DNA of 64,000 nt from Chaetorhynchus papuensis (GCA_013396525.1 VWYX01000886.1:70729-134728), one strand, 5' to 3'. Counted from the stretch's first letter, positions 27,501-42,500 are shown. A program made the numbers and translations. The notes: generated by a model not told the origin, from the letters alone.

Positions 27501-30500
27501 CAGAAGAGAACAGGAACTGTGCCACTTCCACAGGAATCATTATTTCTGTTATTTTGATGTTTACACTCTGGGGACCACACTCTCATTCCCAGCCCTCAAA
27601 GTCATGATTAATGCACCCTTTCACTCTCCTTCATTTAGCAAGTGAAATGTACATCCAGAAACTCCCAAGAAGCGGGGATGGTGTGAGGAGAGCCTGAGGA
27701 GCATTTCTGTGCACTGCAGCCTTGGCTGCCTGCCAGCCCCAGGCACGGGCCACCGAGCACAGAGGGGACACAGCCAAGGCTGTCATTCGAGAAGGAGAAA
27801 CTGCGTTGCCCTAGTAACAAAGGTCTCCCAAAACTGTTGTCTACAGAAACTTGAGCTACATCTCTCCTGGCCACCCAATAATAGCTTGTATTAATTTAGA
27901 TTCCAGGAGCGTTCAGAGGACAACGTCAGGTCTATCCTCTACTCTCCTAAACACCACAGGGAAAGAAGAGGGTACTGCCTTTACAAATTAAGGATTTAGA
28001 AATGCCCAGCTCCAGACAGCCAAACTATCTTGTGGGCATCTCCCAAGAAAAGCAGAAACAAAACTGTTTGACATAAAGCAGAAGATGGCCACCTCTTCCT
28101 CTAACACAAGCCTCTGTAAAAACACAAGCAGAGCCAGGCAACAGTCCCTCGGGCAGCTCAGCCACTGGGGAAGGCTGCAAGTGCACCAGCACAGGGGGAC
28201 TGCTGTGCCAACAGCCTGCAGGAAGCAGGCTACCAGATGACTTCTCACTCTCCAGTAGACAGTTTTCAACAAAAACCTCTGAGCAGTGTCACCACGCAGT
28301 GACTGAGGTGCCCTCTGTGGGCTTGGAGTGTGATGCCAATCCCTCCCAAGCGAAGACAGCTGAGCACACCACCAAATCCACAGTTTCAGCATGGAAAGCA
28401 GGAAGAAGTGTTTCTAGCAGGTGTATAAAGCACGTCTACATACCACAAAGGACCAGAAAGGAACACTCATTCTGCCTGCAAATGATTATCTGCAGTATTT
28501 TAAAAAAAAAGCAACCCCCAAAAAGCACTGCAAATCCAATTCACTGTTCCACATACTTAAAAATGTGGTATCTAGGGGTAGGATGCTAGCCAGATACTAT
28601 TTAATATTTAAAAATTATATGCAAAAGACCTTTAGAATATTCAATTCAAGTCCCCCGGAAGGTACTGTAGTTTTCAGTAATGTGGATTTATTCAGAACTC
28701 TCCCCATTACAAGATACACCAACAGCAACTAACAACTGAACAGTCACATGCAAAATATTCTACAGAACAGTTCTATGTTCATTCATAGATTGAATTTCAG
28801 GTTAAGTGTATAGACTTAAAATACCTGCACACTGAATATACAGCTATTTAACAGCTATATACAGCTATTATACAGCTACAAACACATTAAGCTTCAGAAT
28901 TTAATGCTTTTCTACTTGCACCTTATTGGATATCAACAATTAATCTGAAACATCCAAGCGGACTGCAAGTTTAAACCCACTAACTGCTAAGACACTTAAA
29001 TGTGCTGTCCCAATTAAAGACAAATTATATTTTAACTTTCTCACTTGCGTATGTCGCAACAAAATACTGAAGAAAACGCTAGAGGAGAATAGGCAGGTTC
29101 CTTTAAGAGTCTGCAGTTTATGGTTGCCTCTGGCTAGAGGATGGTTACATATGCACAGATTAAATCAAATTATTATAGTGCTTAGCAAATTCATCAAGCC
29201 TTATGATGACTACAGCATCCTTACTAAGTGCAATTCAAATAGCAGTGGCTGCCAAAACTATCCCCATTTTGAAAAACGGCTGCTACAGAGAAGTTTGGTA
29301 ACAGCAGAAACACGTACGGCGTTGAATGCGGGGCAGACTCTGGTCTGACACAGGTGTATGGTGAAGATAGCGTGCGACCGGGAGCTCTGAACGTTCATCT
29401 GTGTGCTGGCAGTGGTGCGAGACAAAGCTCCCAGCTTCAAGCACTGCATCATCTAGGAAACAGACGAGAAGTACATTGCACTGCTTGCTGGTGAAAGTAA
29501 AAATGTTCCTGTAACACTTACTGGTTTGGATTTATGACCAAAAATTCTCTCTTTGTTATGAATTCAGTTCCTACGCGCCAAAAAAAAAAGCACAAAGATC
29601 CTTAAGTAAAAAAGCTAAAGGTATTTTTTGTGATTTCTGTAAGGAAAATCTTAAAGCTTTGCATGCCTCTCTTTACTGTTCTTTAGTAGTAACATAGCTA
29701 TCTTCATTCGCCTATGGCAAAAAATGTAGGATTTTATACTTTTTGTACAAAAAAAAAAAAGAGTACAGTAACATCCCTATTGAGATTTGCAACGTACATG
29801 AACAGCAATTTATTTCACATCTGCCATAATGCAAAATTTTCTTCTCAAAGGAAAAATAACATATATAATATTTGGGAGATCAGATTTACATACATGCCAA
29901 AATTCTCTCTCCCAGCAGAACTACATTATGAACAAAAGCCTGTTCCTAGCTTTAAATGAAAGCAGTATGCACTTAGTATCAAACGTTTATCAGATTTAAG
30001 GCTACAGAAATTAAGAAAAAAAAAATTTTAGCTAGGTTTTACACTTAAATTACTCAGGAGACAGATATTAACAAGCACGACCTCTATTTTTAACTGCTCA
30101 TCAAAGCAAACAGACATTTTTAGAATGTACTTGGCATGTTACGGAGTAATTTATTTTTAATTATCACCTCAGATTCTCCATTCACAGTTCGGGTTGTAAC
30201 ACCCACTGTATAAATTCCTCCTGCTGAATCTTCATGTATTTTAATATTTGATTTTTTATTCTTTGCATCAATATCACGTGTGGTATCAAACAGATCAAGA
30301 ATTTCTTCATTGTAAAGCTGAGGAGAAGAAAAAGACAAAAAAAATTATCACTTTTGGAAGGAATTCCTCCGATAACTAACAAATCTCTGCATGACACATA
30401 CCAGAAGCTGCAAAAATCCAAATGTCTCAGCTCCCAAAAAAAGGATGTTGTGAAACATGCAAACTTACAAGGACAGGAGATGACAGAGCAGCCGCAAATT

Positions 30501-33500
30501 AAGTGACCTGCACAACTTCCTATTATGCCACCCAAAGATGCAGTAACTTCCTCCACATCTCCAGATCGGAGAGAAAATTCTTTGGTGGGAGCAGGGAAGA
30601 GGAGGAATTTGGTGTCAGCAGAACAAGAGCAGCAGTGGTTTATGTGGCAGGCACCTGCTGTCTCCAGATTTGACCTTGGGCTTTTCTTTCATGGATTCAG
30701 TTGGCTGCACCCTTCTCCAAACACTCCCAACTCACTCCACTTGCTCTCCTTGCCATTACACCTTTCCTCATCTCCTCTCTCACACCTTCATAATTCGATG
30801 TCTCTCATTTAGATAAACTCTTCCTGTCCTGGAAGGAATTTGACATATAGTAATAGCTTTTGTGCAAGCTGCTTCTTAAAGACACCAAGCAGCAGTCCAA
30901 AAATACTATGGCACGGCTTCTTGAGCAGGGCTTTTGTACTCCATGAGAATGTTCCGAGCTTTAGGAAAGGTGTTTAGATCCAATTGAAGAGATTGGGGGG
31001 AAAAAAAAAACAGACAACCCACCCAGAAAAAAACCACTATCCCACTGGAAATCTCACGGCTCTAGTCTCTGCCTGTGTACACTGGAACACGTCAAGTATC
31101 TTTAATTTAGTTATGCTAATTCACGTTACCAAAGCTCAGTCCAGACTAATTCAATTCCTGATCAAAATCCCTAGGTAACAGTCAAAGAACCACCACAAAA
31201 GATCTGTATTCACACAAGGTACTTTCTCATAACACTAAGTGACTTTCTTCTCTCAAAAGTAAAAAGTCATCCTTGAGAACAAAAAGCTCAGCATTTGTGA
31301 ATGTGACGCTTTTAATCCTTTACATATTAAAAAAGGAGTTATATTTAATTATTAGGCATAGATATTCTAAGTAGGAATCTTCTTACTAATGTTTTACCTT
31401 GATAAGGGCAAACAACTGATGCCACAATTTAGAGCAGATCCTGATAATGCACCTGCAGTTGGATGGGACTGCATATGCCTATCTTTTGAAAAAGCAGGAA
31501 AGCAAGGAGTTAAGGGAGGCAGACTGCAGCAAACTAAAGAAAGGCAAGAAAGTAGCAAACAAAGTCACTGTTCCCAACAGCTATCCAGCTGTAAGACCTC
31601 CAAGTAATTCCAAAAACACAATCTTGCTTCAACTTGTTCAATGACTAAATTATTGTTTATGCAATCCAGCTCTAATAGTAGATAGGATGGGAGGAAGAGG
31701 ATACTTTTTGATACAAGAATAGGGTGTAATATCTAACGAATCAGAAAAATCTCCTTTTGGGAAAGGCTCAGTAAAAGAAAAAAAAATCTACCAGGTAAAA
31801 TTACATTTTGTTAAGGGAGAAATCATTATATACATCATTTAACCTTTCTTTAAATTAGATAAACAAGACAGGTTTCAGTATGTATAGCTCAGTTGAAATA
31901 CTCTGTCATGGCTGCAATTCTTCATACCATTCTCACTGTAACATTTAATCACCGCCCCGTATTTTGGGACTCAGTCACATTTGTAATGTTATGTCAAAAA
32001 ACACAATAAACTGAAAAACCACACTGGTTACTGCTCCTTATGCTACTCATGTTGCAGCTGCCTAAGCAAAGCTGCAGCTCCCTGGTGTACAAACAGAGCA
32101 GAGCATTCCCACAGCACGTGCTCAAGCCAACTCTCTCTAGGCAAACATTAGCCAGAGCAACAAAAAGTTCTCCTTAAGGTTAGCAGTGACAAACCTAGAC
32201 CAATACAAAACTAATGCCAGCTTGTTAATCTTTAAAACAGTCATAGGAAGCTATGACTAAAGGACTTAGTTTACTTCAGCAGTAATAAAACCAACAGCTT
32301 TTCTCAATATAAGAGTGGGGGGGTTCCACCCCCAAATTAGATAAGGTTGTACATACTGAAGTAAGCAAAACAAATTTACACCTGCTCTTCCTAAAATTGA
32401 TTCTTCCTCTCCATGTGCCTAAAGTATCAGATTTTGCAGGTTGATAGTAAATGTAAATATGTTACACCCACACCAATCAATTTAAAAAGCAGTTCCACAG
32501 TCAGGAGACACAGTACAAAACCTGCAAGGCTTAAAGCAACAGCTGCTGCAGGTCGGAAAGACCACAGATGTTAAGGCCCCTTTACCAGTAACTGTGTCTA
32601 CAAGAAAACACAAGGGGAGCAGTTTTGCCACAGTATTGACCAGGGTGTTTTCTCTGGGTCTAAGAAAGAAGGGAACAGTGACACTGAAGCCCAATCATAA
32701 AGCAATGGGGATTGCAGAAAGAAGTATTTTCATGCTATGTTTCTTCTTCGGTGAAAGAAAGCCTCCTGAACAGATTTTGAAAGCTAAAGACTATGGGCAA
32801 AGTCACAAAAGCAGGCAAAGCATGGTCACTATTCAAAGCCACAAAGTACAATTACGGGGTTTTTTTATAGTTTCTTGCTTTAAGGTTTTGTCAAGAATTG
32901 CAAACAGGCAAGAGAAACAGGCCCTACAGACAATGCAAGAGATGCAGAAAGGGATGCATGATGACAAACATAACTACTTTTATACTTCAAAACAGCACTA
33001 TGAAGGGAAGTACTAAAATAATTGGAGTAAGATAAAAAGACTTTTTCATAAATCGGACAGCTGAAGCAAATCTCATAAATTTTCCTTTTGAAAACTTGAA
33101 GATTAATTCAAAACATCTTGTGAGAAAAATAAATTTAAAAGAAGCAACCAGAAAAAAATTTAATTGGTTTTCTAAAAAAAAAAAAAAAAAAAACAAAAAA
33201 AACCAAAAAACCACAACCAAAAAACCCACATAAAGTTACACCCACAAATGTGGATCATATTTACCTCTAAGAACTGTGCATTCACTTTAAAATCTGGAGG
33301 TGGAAGTCCTTGTTTAACAGCACTTTGTTTTTTTTCTTCAATACATCTGAAAAGGTGCTTAACAGCACGTGATATAATGCCTTGTTCCTCTTCTGTTATG
33401 TTGACATCAAATCCAGTGCCCATGGTGTATGTTTTGCCAGCACCTGTCTAATTTGAAAAAGGAGTGGTCACTAGAACATGTTAATAGTACCGAATCATCA

Positions 33501-36500
33501 CAGAAATACAGTTTGTGAACACTACTGTTCACATCAATCTGCCATCTTTACAATATTAACACACACAACAACAGGTCACTTTGAAAAATGGATAAACAGC
33601 AGAATTTGGACAAGCTACTGTTTATCAAGAGATCCCACACAAGAAGGCAGAGACCAGTTCAATCTTTCATAACCCTTCCTCTAGAAATTTTCCCTATCCA
33701 GCTTGCATCAGCCTTGAGCTATCATCTCTAGGTCAAAAGATGAGTTAATGTTTCCAACCAAGGCTGTTAATTAAAGCATGTATTTTGGAGGTAAAAGCAG
33801 CATTTGCAATTCTTTACTGAAGTAGATCAAATGACTCCCTTAATTAAGATGTCTGAATATCTCAGGTATTATATTCCCATTGTTCTCACTTTATACTGAA
33901 GAATACAAGCTGTATCTTCACTAGGAAGATAATTTAATTAAATGTGAAGTCCTATAGAAGACAAGGTAGTGTAGTGTTTTCACTTAATTAGTGGGTCAAG
34001 TCTAAGGCAAAGATAGGATCACACAGCTGAACATAATCTGCTAAACAGGATCTGCAAACTGCTTTGCTTCACTGGGAATAGACTTCACCTGGCTAACTTG
34101 AGATGCAATACCTAACAGTGGTGAAATTCAGCATGCAAGACCAAATTTTATGTAATCAACTCCTAAAGGAATATTCAGAAGACAGTAACACCTACTCTGC
34201 ATTGTGCTCAGCTTCAAGTGTGCCCAGTGTACCAAGAGGGTGTGTTGTCTATGAATAAAGTTCTCTGACTTTGGAATCTGATCTCTACATTTTGCCCACA
34301 AGCAAACAATGTGGCCTGAAAAGTTCCCCAGGATCTATTTTTAAAAACCACCTAGTCCCAAAAGTGTCTAAAAATGCAGTGGGTTGAAAAGTTGCTCAGA
34401 AAAGAATCTCAGTACAACCTATCTCTATATTTCAAGTGATTAAGTCTGTAATTTGTATTGCTGCATTGAGGTGAATTCAGGAACTATACAGACTGATACT
34501 ATTTTCAGCACTACTATTAAATTCAGATCTACTACCTACATATATTCTGTGTTTCAACTGCCAGTCTACACAGAATCCATACAAACTCAAAACTCTCCTA
34601 CAGGTAACTCATTGAAAATAAACCCAAGATGCTAAAAACCAGATCAATGCATTCAGAAATTTAAGAGAAAAATGAGTTGCAAAAAACTATTTATTCCAAA
34701 ATAAATACTTTAAAATAAAATTGTGAGGCTTACCTGGCCATAAGCAAAGACAGTGGCATTATAGCCTTCAAAGCAACCTTCAATCAGCTTTTCTATACAC
34801 TGTACATAGATCTCTTCTTGCTGCGAGTCAATGTTAAAGACATAATCAAAAGTGAAGGCCTTATCTTTTCCCAAGAACACTTGAGGTTCACCAGGTGTGA
34901 CAGATGTACAAATATGGCATCCTTCAATCTTCTCTTTGGCTAACTGTGGTCTAATTCTGTTTTGGAAGAGATAAAAAGAGCTATTAGAAATTCTCATCAT
35001 CAAAAGAGGAGGAGTAAGCAAACAATATAAATAAGGATGTGAGAATTCCTCAGTGACTGAAAAGTCAGAATTTTTCACCAAGCCAGAAGATTTTCAGTTG
35101 TCTGAGCCACAGCACAGACTGTATCAGAACCCCAGCCATAAAACTGCTCATGCAAATGACAGTATCTTTTCTGGAGGTTCACCTACTTCAAGCTGATGAG
35201 CTGCCTAGAACTCTGAATGTTTCTGTATGTGTATTATGCATCACTGAAGAATCACTTTTACACATTGCTTCAGACTTGCCAATCAAGCTTCCCAGTTTTC
35301 TCAAACGTCTGCATGCCTTCATTGTAAAAATAGTCATTTTACATTTTTTTACAACCAAGTTAAATGTGAAAAAAAATTACAGGATAGTTTAAACAGCAAT
35401 TTGGGAGCAAGGACCCACCAAAGCCAACTGGTTAGAGCCTGGTGCTAATGATGCCCAGGTTGTGGGTTCAGATCTTGTATGGGCCATTCACTCAAGAGTT
35501 GGACTTGAAGATCTTCATGGTTCCCTACTAACTCAGAATATTCTGTGATATCATCTTAAATGAAAGCCTCCTTGCTGTGAGAGCAATGACAGCAAGGAAA
35601 AAGCTCACATTTCTTCTTTCCTTTCCTCAGAAAAGCAACTTTGTATAGCCAGAACACTTCTGTGAAATGTTTGGTTTCAGTGAAGAAGTATACCTTCAGA
35701 CAATAGGAAAAGAACAATATTTAACAAGTTCTAAAAGTAAGAGTGTCTCATTCCTCAGTATTTCCCCTCTAAGACAAATTTCAGCTTTTATTTTAGTTTA
35801 TTGTTTCTTACAAAATACTTTGTAGAATATAGCCTGGACTTCTTATATTCTATCATTTGATTAATCCCTCTGCACTCTTAACACTCTTGCAGCCTCATCA
35901 AAATTGAAATCCTGTACTGGCTTCACAACTAACAATGACTGCAGAAGTTTGTGATTCAACTGCTTTAATGATAACTATCAAGAAGAAAAACTCTGGCCCA
36001 CTTAACACATTGTTCCAGCTGTAACTAACTAATAATTTGTTTACAAAGCTACCTTTAAAAAAAAATATTCCCAAGTTCACTAAGCAGCACCAAAAAAAAA
36101 AAACCGAAACCAAAACCCCAAAACAAACCCAAGCAAACAAAACCCACACCAAAACATGTGCAGTGTGCAGCTTAAGAAATGTGACAAAGAAAGCTAATAA
36201 GAATGATAAAACAGCAGCAGCACAGCTACATACGAACAAAATCATGGAATATTTTATATAGATTCTCCCTTTTATATAAAACTTTGGTGTGGCGACTTTC
36301 AGTTACACAGTGTCAAAGATCTGTATGTACAGAGTATACATAAAGGCACATACTCATCTCATATCCCATGCTTTAAGGGCTACCCGTACATTAGGGCTCT
36401 GTTTAGAGCAGCTGTGATGCCTTGAAGCAAATTCCCCAACATCTTCACTTATCACATGCTGGTTTGGATCACAGAGCAGTTTCAGTGTGCACAATTTACA

Positions 36501-39500
36501 CCCCCTTCAGAGGAAACAAAGCCAAAATGCTCGACTCCAAACACACAAAACTCGTTCCAAAATCTAATGGGAACATAAGGGCCCAAAGCTACCTGCTGAT
36601 CTACTGTGACTGTGCCAACACCTGCTGATACAGAGAGAGCTTTTCTCCAACAACTCAGTGGACTGACTGCTGCAGACTAATTATGGACACTTCAGATGAA
36701 GTTGGACATATCCTGCTTAAAAAACATACAAAAAAAAATCTCACAGAGCATGATGTATCTACTTTTTATTGCAGATTCTCAATTTTTCATCCAGGGATAT
36801 GCATTGCTGTCAGGAGTATTTTTCAGATTTTTCATTCTGAGGGTTTCATCATATCCCACTGTGTGACACTAGACATTAACCTTAATTTATCTGTAAGGTT
36901 TTCTGCTCATTAATTCCAGAATGGAAAGTTCATTAATGATCAGGAGGTACCACCCTTGTCAGCATACCCTCTAGTGTAAAGTGAAAATTAAGTAAACGTT
37001 TGAAAAATACCATTAAAGAAAAGATTGTATGATGTGTAAAATAGACAATATAAATATTCTACAACTAGTATTTGCATTTAAGGACACAAAGTGTGCAATA
37101 TAGGTCACATTTACTCTCTAATAACATCATAAGGGGTGTTTTTTCTTTAAATGAAATAAGAATGCTAAAAGTAATACAGGATTTACATAACTCCTTCAAC
37201 AACAAGAGACTTGATCCACTTGTACCTGTGTTGACTAAACACAGAATCTGATATATATGTACAGAAGCTTGTAATACATTTACTTCCTTCTAAATTAAGG
37301 AAATTTTGGTAATAAAATAGCTTTTACTTGTAGGTAGAAAAAGTCTTCAAAGAAAAATTAATCATATGCCTTTTCTAAAAGCATTCTACACAACAGGAAA
37401 GTTGAGCAAATAAAACACTGTAGCATGCTGTCTAAAACAATATTTAGAAAATGCCTCCCTCAGTAGGTTATTCTGCTGCCTTCTTTTACTGCTGTGAAGT
37501 CAGTCAGAGGGCAAGCTTCTTTTTCAAGACTAAGCACTCTTCTTCTTTCACTAATCCAGTGCACACATTACAAAGGCCATCAATTGTCCTTACAAGAATG
37601 AACTCTGAGGGCTAGTAAAGTTCCAGAGGTATGTCTCATTGTCTTCCAGCACAAAAAAGCCTAGGAAGATCTTTTCTAGAAATCTAGACAGAAAACACAC
37701 TTTCAACATCAAGTAAGCGTTTGTGCATCCCAAAAATCCAACTTCCCCCAGTTCTGAAAGGCTTTTAACATCAACTTGCAGAATGAAGTTGACAACTTTA
37801 AAAAAGTTTTTCTTCATATGTTTTTATTCTATGCTTAAAAAAAAAAATCAATTTTCTACACTGATGAACTGATGCAATTATGACAGGTGCCGAATAAATT
37901 TCTCCTTTCTACTACTAAGTAGAGGCTGAGTGACCATGAAAAGGAACAGCATGCCTAAAATATGAATGATTTGCATGATAATTATTACACTGATGACAGG
38001 AGTGTAAAGCGAGCAGTTTCGATGTCGCCCGGCAGAGACTTCCCATGAGAATCCTCCCAAGCCAGGTCCTGCCTTGCAGCCAGGCAGCACCTCCCAGAGC
38101 TGTGCTGCTCAGCAGCAAGCCCGTACATATCAGCCCAGCACACCCAGCCCACAGCGAGACACCGTGCCAGACACCAGCTGAGCTCAAGGGTGTCACTGCT
38201 AGCAGCTTGTTACCAGCTCAATCACTTCCCTGGGCTGTGACACAACATTCAGAGATCCAGCAGTGGTGTCCTTCCTTTCTCCCTAACCTACCACTAAATC
38301 CAAAGGCAGTGCTAGGAGAAAAAGCAGCATTTCACCAGCACTTAGGCAGCACAAAGGAAAAACAAAACAAGGCTCATCACAATAGGGACACTTCACGCCA
38401 AAGACAGACTCCCTTCTCATTCTGTCATTGGTCTTACACAATGTCCCACTCCGCTATGGAGTTGAGAGGTTGCAGAGACAGATCACGACTGCATCAGGTT
38501 TGAATGACATCTTCCCCCAAAAGAGATGTGCGGACAAGAAACCTTCATCACCCAACCCAAGGTCTCCTCAAGGGATACTTCATGCTCTGAAATCCGTACA
38601 GCTCTCTTGGTAAGTTTACCACAAAGCTAATGTGATGTCCTCAATCAGTAAGCAAGAGATGCCTCCCCTGCAACCTGATTTCTGGCCACTTACAAACTGT
38701 GTGAGTGGAGCATCAGAACCTCAAGATTCTCAGTCTTACTATTTGCACTGAATGTGTGATTCGGCAAATAAAAGTTCTCATGCAAGCCAGATTCTGCTCC
38801 AGCACTGCCTATAGGAACATTTCCTCCTCCTCCATCCCACACAGGAATTGGGAAAGTGATTTTTTCCTTTCTGCTTACAGCCAAATATTTTCCACTCTCA
38901 CATCTTTATGTGGTCACTTCTGTCAGCAAAGCAGGCAGCGCCCACACTTCAGAAATGTGAAAGAGTTCATTCTGGTCATCTCTCCTTGCCCAGCCTGTGG
39001 TCTGGCAGTCTGCCACCAAGATTTTTCTCCAGGACCAATTTGACTTCACCCATTTTGTCTTCTCCATGGCCCCACCTCACCTGTTTTTCAGGCTACTGTC
39101 TTAATTGCAGACAATCAGGTGTTTTCTACCTATTTCCAATCACATCTCCTTAGATGTGGCAACTTCCCAAACAACATTTTGCTTTACATCCTTCTCTCTC
39201 CTCCTCTCCGAAGCATGAACACACCCAATTGTTGTTTACGTGTACTTTGCAGCACCTCCAGGCCACACACATGAAACCTAATCCCCCAAATCTCTCCTGC
39301 CTCAGCACACTGGGACAAGTTGTCAAATTAGGGAGTGTTAAACCAGCCAGCAGTTGCACAGTAATGCACTGTATTATACTGGAACTAATCCCTCAGTAGA
39401 ACAGGGGCACAATGTGTCTGCTAAAAGTACTGTCAGCTAGACCAGGCTCAGATAATACAGTTCAGGGACTACAGTCATCATCAGGTCAATACCCTGTGTT

Positions 39501-42500
39501 ATGCAAGGCACCAGGCTTTACAGAACTGGTTCCTGTTTAAACTACATAGTATCATAATATCTCTTTGAAAAGCACCCTAAGTTTACTTCTAGGGATGAAA
39601 AATTGTCCCCCTGATCTAAATATATATTATTTATATAAATAACTACATGGATGTATAAGGTTATATATACACACACATCCCTTTTCAGCTACTGAACAGT
39701 TTTACCTCTGTTCCTATTTAAGAACTCCTCCATTATTTAATTCTACTCCAGCAATCTCCAACCATCAATGATCACACTACCTCTTAATCTCATTTCATAT
39801 ATTAAACAAGACCAGTGATTTTTTTTAATTTGCTTCTCTATGAGAAGAACTATAAACTCTAACAAAGGGTAATAATCAAAGTGTTTACCATATGCCTTCT
39901 CAGCACCTCTACAGAAAAGCAATAAGCACACAAAAACTTCTAAGAGTGATCTAAAAAGGGCAAAGAATCAAATTATTCATGTTTCACAGAAAGAAAAGCA
40001 AAAAAAACTAACCAAAGGTTAATCTTTCAGACTGCACTGACTATCCAGAAGCTCTGTGTTGGAAAGAAAAGATTACTCTGAAGTCCTATGTAAAGTTCTT
40101 TTTCATTAAAAAAGCTCCATGAAGAAAGGGCTGTTTTCACCTTGCTCAGAAAAGCGTAAATTCAAACCACGTGCTGTGCTGAGCAGGAAACAAGTTAACC
40201 TGTAAACCCAAGGCTCTCCAATACTTCTCTTGCTACACTAAGCCTATTAAATTTCACACAATTAAGTTTCACATGTGGGTATATGAAATATTAAATCCAG
40301 AAGCACCTAATAAAGGACTTAGTGAAGCATAACAGGCAATATGAACTGGGAAACAGATAAAACTGCCCAAAACTAGAAGAAAAGAAAACAGCTTCCTAAT
40401 CTTACTTCAGTATCAGAATTCCCTCACCTTACTATTCCATTAAATTTACACTCATCAAACCACTTCCATTAAACTCCCTTCAGAGCAAGCAGGGAGTAAA
40501 GAAAGCTAAGCAGGTTTCATCTCAAAGACACCTGAGACCTAGGCTCGCACAAACTTTTCAGTATTTTTGCTTGCACACACTGGAATCTTGCTCTGTGATT
40601 AGCAACACTTTCAAATGAGACAGCAGCTGTAATGTCTGAAAGCATTCATCTGAACTTCACCTCTCAATGAGCTTTAAGGATAGAAAAAGAACTGGCATGT
40701 GACAGATTCCAGATTCACCTCCTGTTTACACAGCAAAAAGGGTGCAGGAACAAATCTTCAGGCTCTCACCAGCAGTTCCTGTCCATGTCACTGGTATCAA
40801 TCACGGGCATGACATGTACTGGTATCAAGATGGAAAAACGGACACGCAATTACAGACACAGAAATTACAGTGACCACACGAGACACGGCTCCGCAGCTGA
40901 GCGGTGGCAATTGGCCACCCAGCACATCTCCAGGTCTTTCCCCCCACCATGGGTCAGCTCCCCCCCCGGGAGCCTGCCTGCCCTGCCAGGGGCCCAGGCA
41001 CACACCAGCCGTGGCAAGGAGCACTACTTGCTGCAACTGGAACTCGATCGCTCTTACGTCAGATTTGGGCACCGCTCCCATCAGTGTTTCTGTAAAGCTG
41101 CCACGGTCTAGACTGAACCCAGTGCTGCCAGCAGGTGTGTGTGCACCCAGAGACCACAGAAGATAGGCAGAGTACAGGTGTTACCCAGTAAGCACTGTAG
41201 CAAAAGCTTAAGCAGGATCTACATGGTCCAGATTTTACTCCAAAGCCCGATTAAAATACTGATAAAAATGTATCAGCATCCCTTCAAACCATGTGTAGCC
41301 ATTAAATATGACCATTTAGCCTTAACTTAAAGCACCCAACAAAATCAGCCTTTAACTTACAAATTGGGCATTCTATTCAAAAATACATGCAGAGAATATT
41401 TTGTTCCAGTGCTGCAGACTGTCACTTCCAGTTTGCATTTAATGAGAAAGCAACAAATGGAAAACTGGAATAAAATTAAATTGAGGAAATATACCACTGC
41501 CATAATTCGATTTGTCCAGTTCTCCCGTATGCTCAAACTCTACCTCTTCAGCAATTTTTTTTTATTTTTACAGACAAATTTAATTTCATGAAACAATTAC
41601 CCTTTTCAGTAGCTTGGGTCTGGTCAGCTCACATACCCATTAGCTGTTCATGCTGGAGATGACATGGGCAGTGCCAGGCTGAGGCAGTTCCACAGGCTGC
41701 TGCTCTCCCTTGCTTCCATACAATAGCTGCATCTCCGGGCAGCCGCCACGGCCAGGACACAGTTTAGCAGTGTGATTTCAGATTAATTCTCGTGCAATTC
41801 TGTAACAGCCTAGCAGGCTGTGCAGCACGGATGGCATCCTCACACCGGCAGGCACAGCCCTGCGCTTTTGCTAAGAAAAGAAAACGCAGAGGGGAAACAC
41901 CCGGGCCTACTCTCACATAATTCCTACTACTCCACTTGCTTCCTTCGTCACACCACCCCCACAGGAGGGCTAGCAGAACCTCCAGCAGATCTAGAAGACC
42001 TCCAACATCTTTCTTGATAACACCAATGAATGCATTCACACAAACCTTTGTGTGGTTTCTTGTGGACTAATTTACTCTCTAGTGAGCAAAAAAACCCACA
42101 GCTTTTGAGAAAAATATGACTTTTGAAAAAGAGAGAAGGGAGAACTGTATTGCAGGATTTGTACTGGCCTTGATTATTTCTAGTTCAAGACAAGGTCACC
42201 TCTGATGGAAAAGCAGCACTACCATAAGCTTGCACATGCCTGCCAAGCACAGGACTGGCACACCTCCAAATCCAAGTGCAGTTTGAGTAGAACTAAACAG
42301 AAGTGCCATTTCCAAAGGCAAACAGATTTTTTTAAATTGTGCTACTTGCCTTGGTTTTCTTAACATCTATTGTTATCACCCCTCTCAGAAAGGCAAAGAG
42401 ATAATAACACAATATCTTAAATAAAATGAGATCTAAGCAAAGTATAACTTATGAACTAAGACTTGAAGTATTCATGGTTTATGAGCAAGAAATGAAACAA

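Noticed and set aside
27988..28392. 134-codon minus-strand frame in intron 5
   Set aside because: Same strand as KIF21A but no splice-compatible phase and no similarity to the family; KIF21A exons 5 and 6 already join in frame.
35411..35486. tRNA-Ile gene
   Set aside because: Diverged stems, an inserted base in the B box and a CR1 tail show it is the head of a SINE, not a working tRNA gene.
40745..40868. Plus-strand frame with a GHDMYWYQ string, recalling a T-cell receptor V segment
   Set aside because: No conserved first cysteine, no leader, recombination signal or second cysteine, and the frame stops soon after. Chance similarity in a short window.
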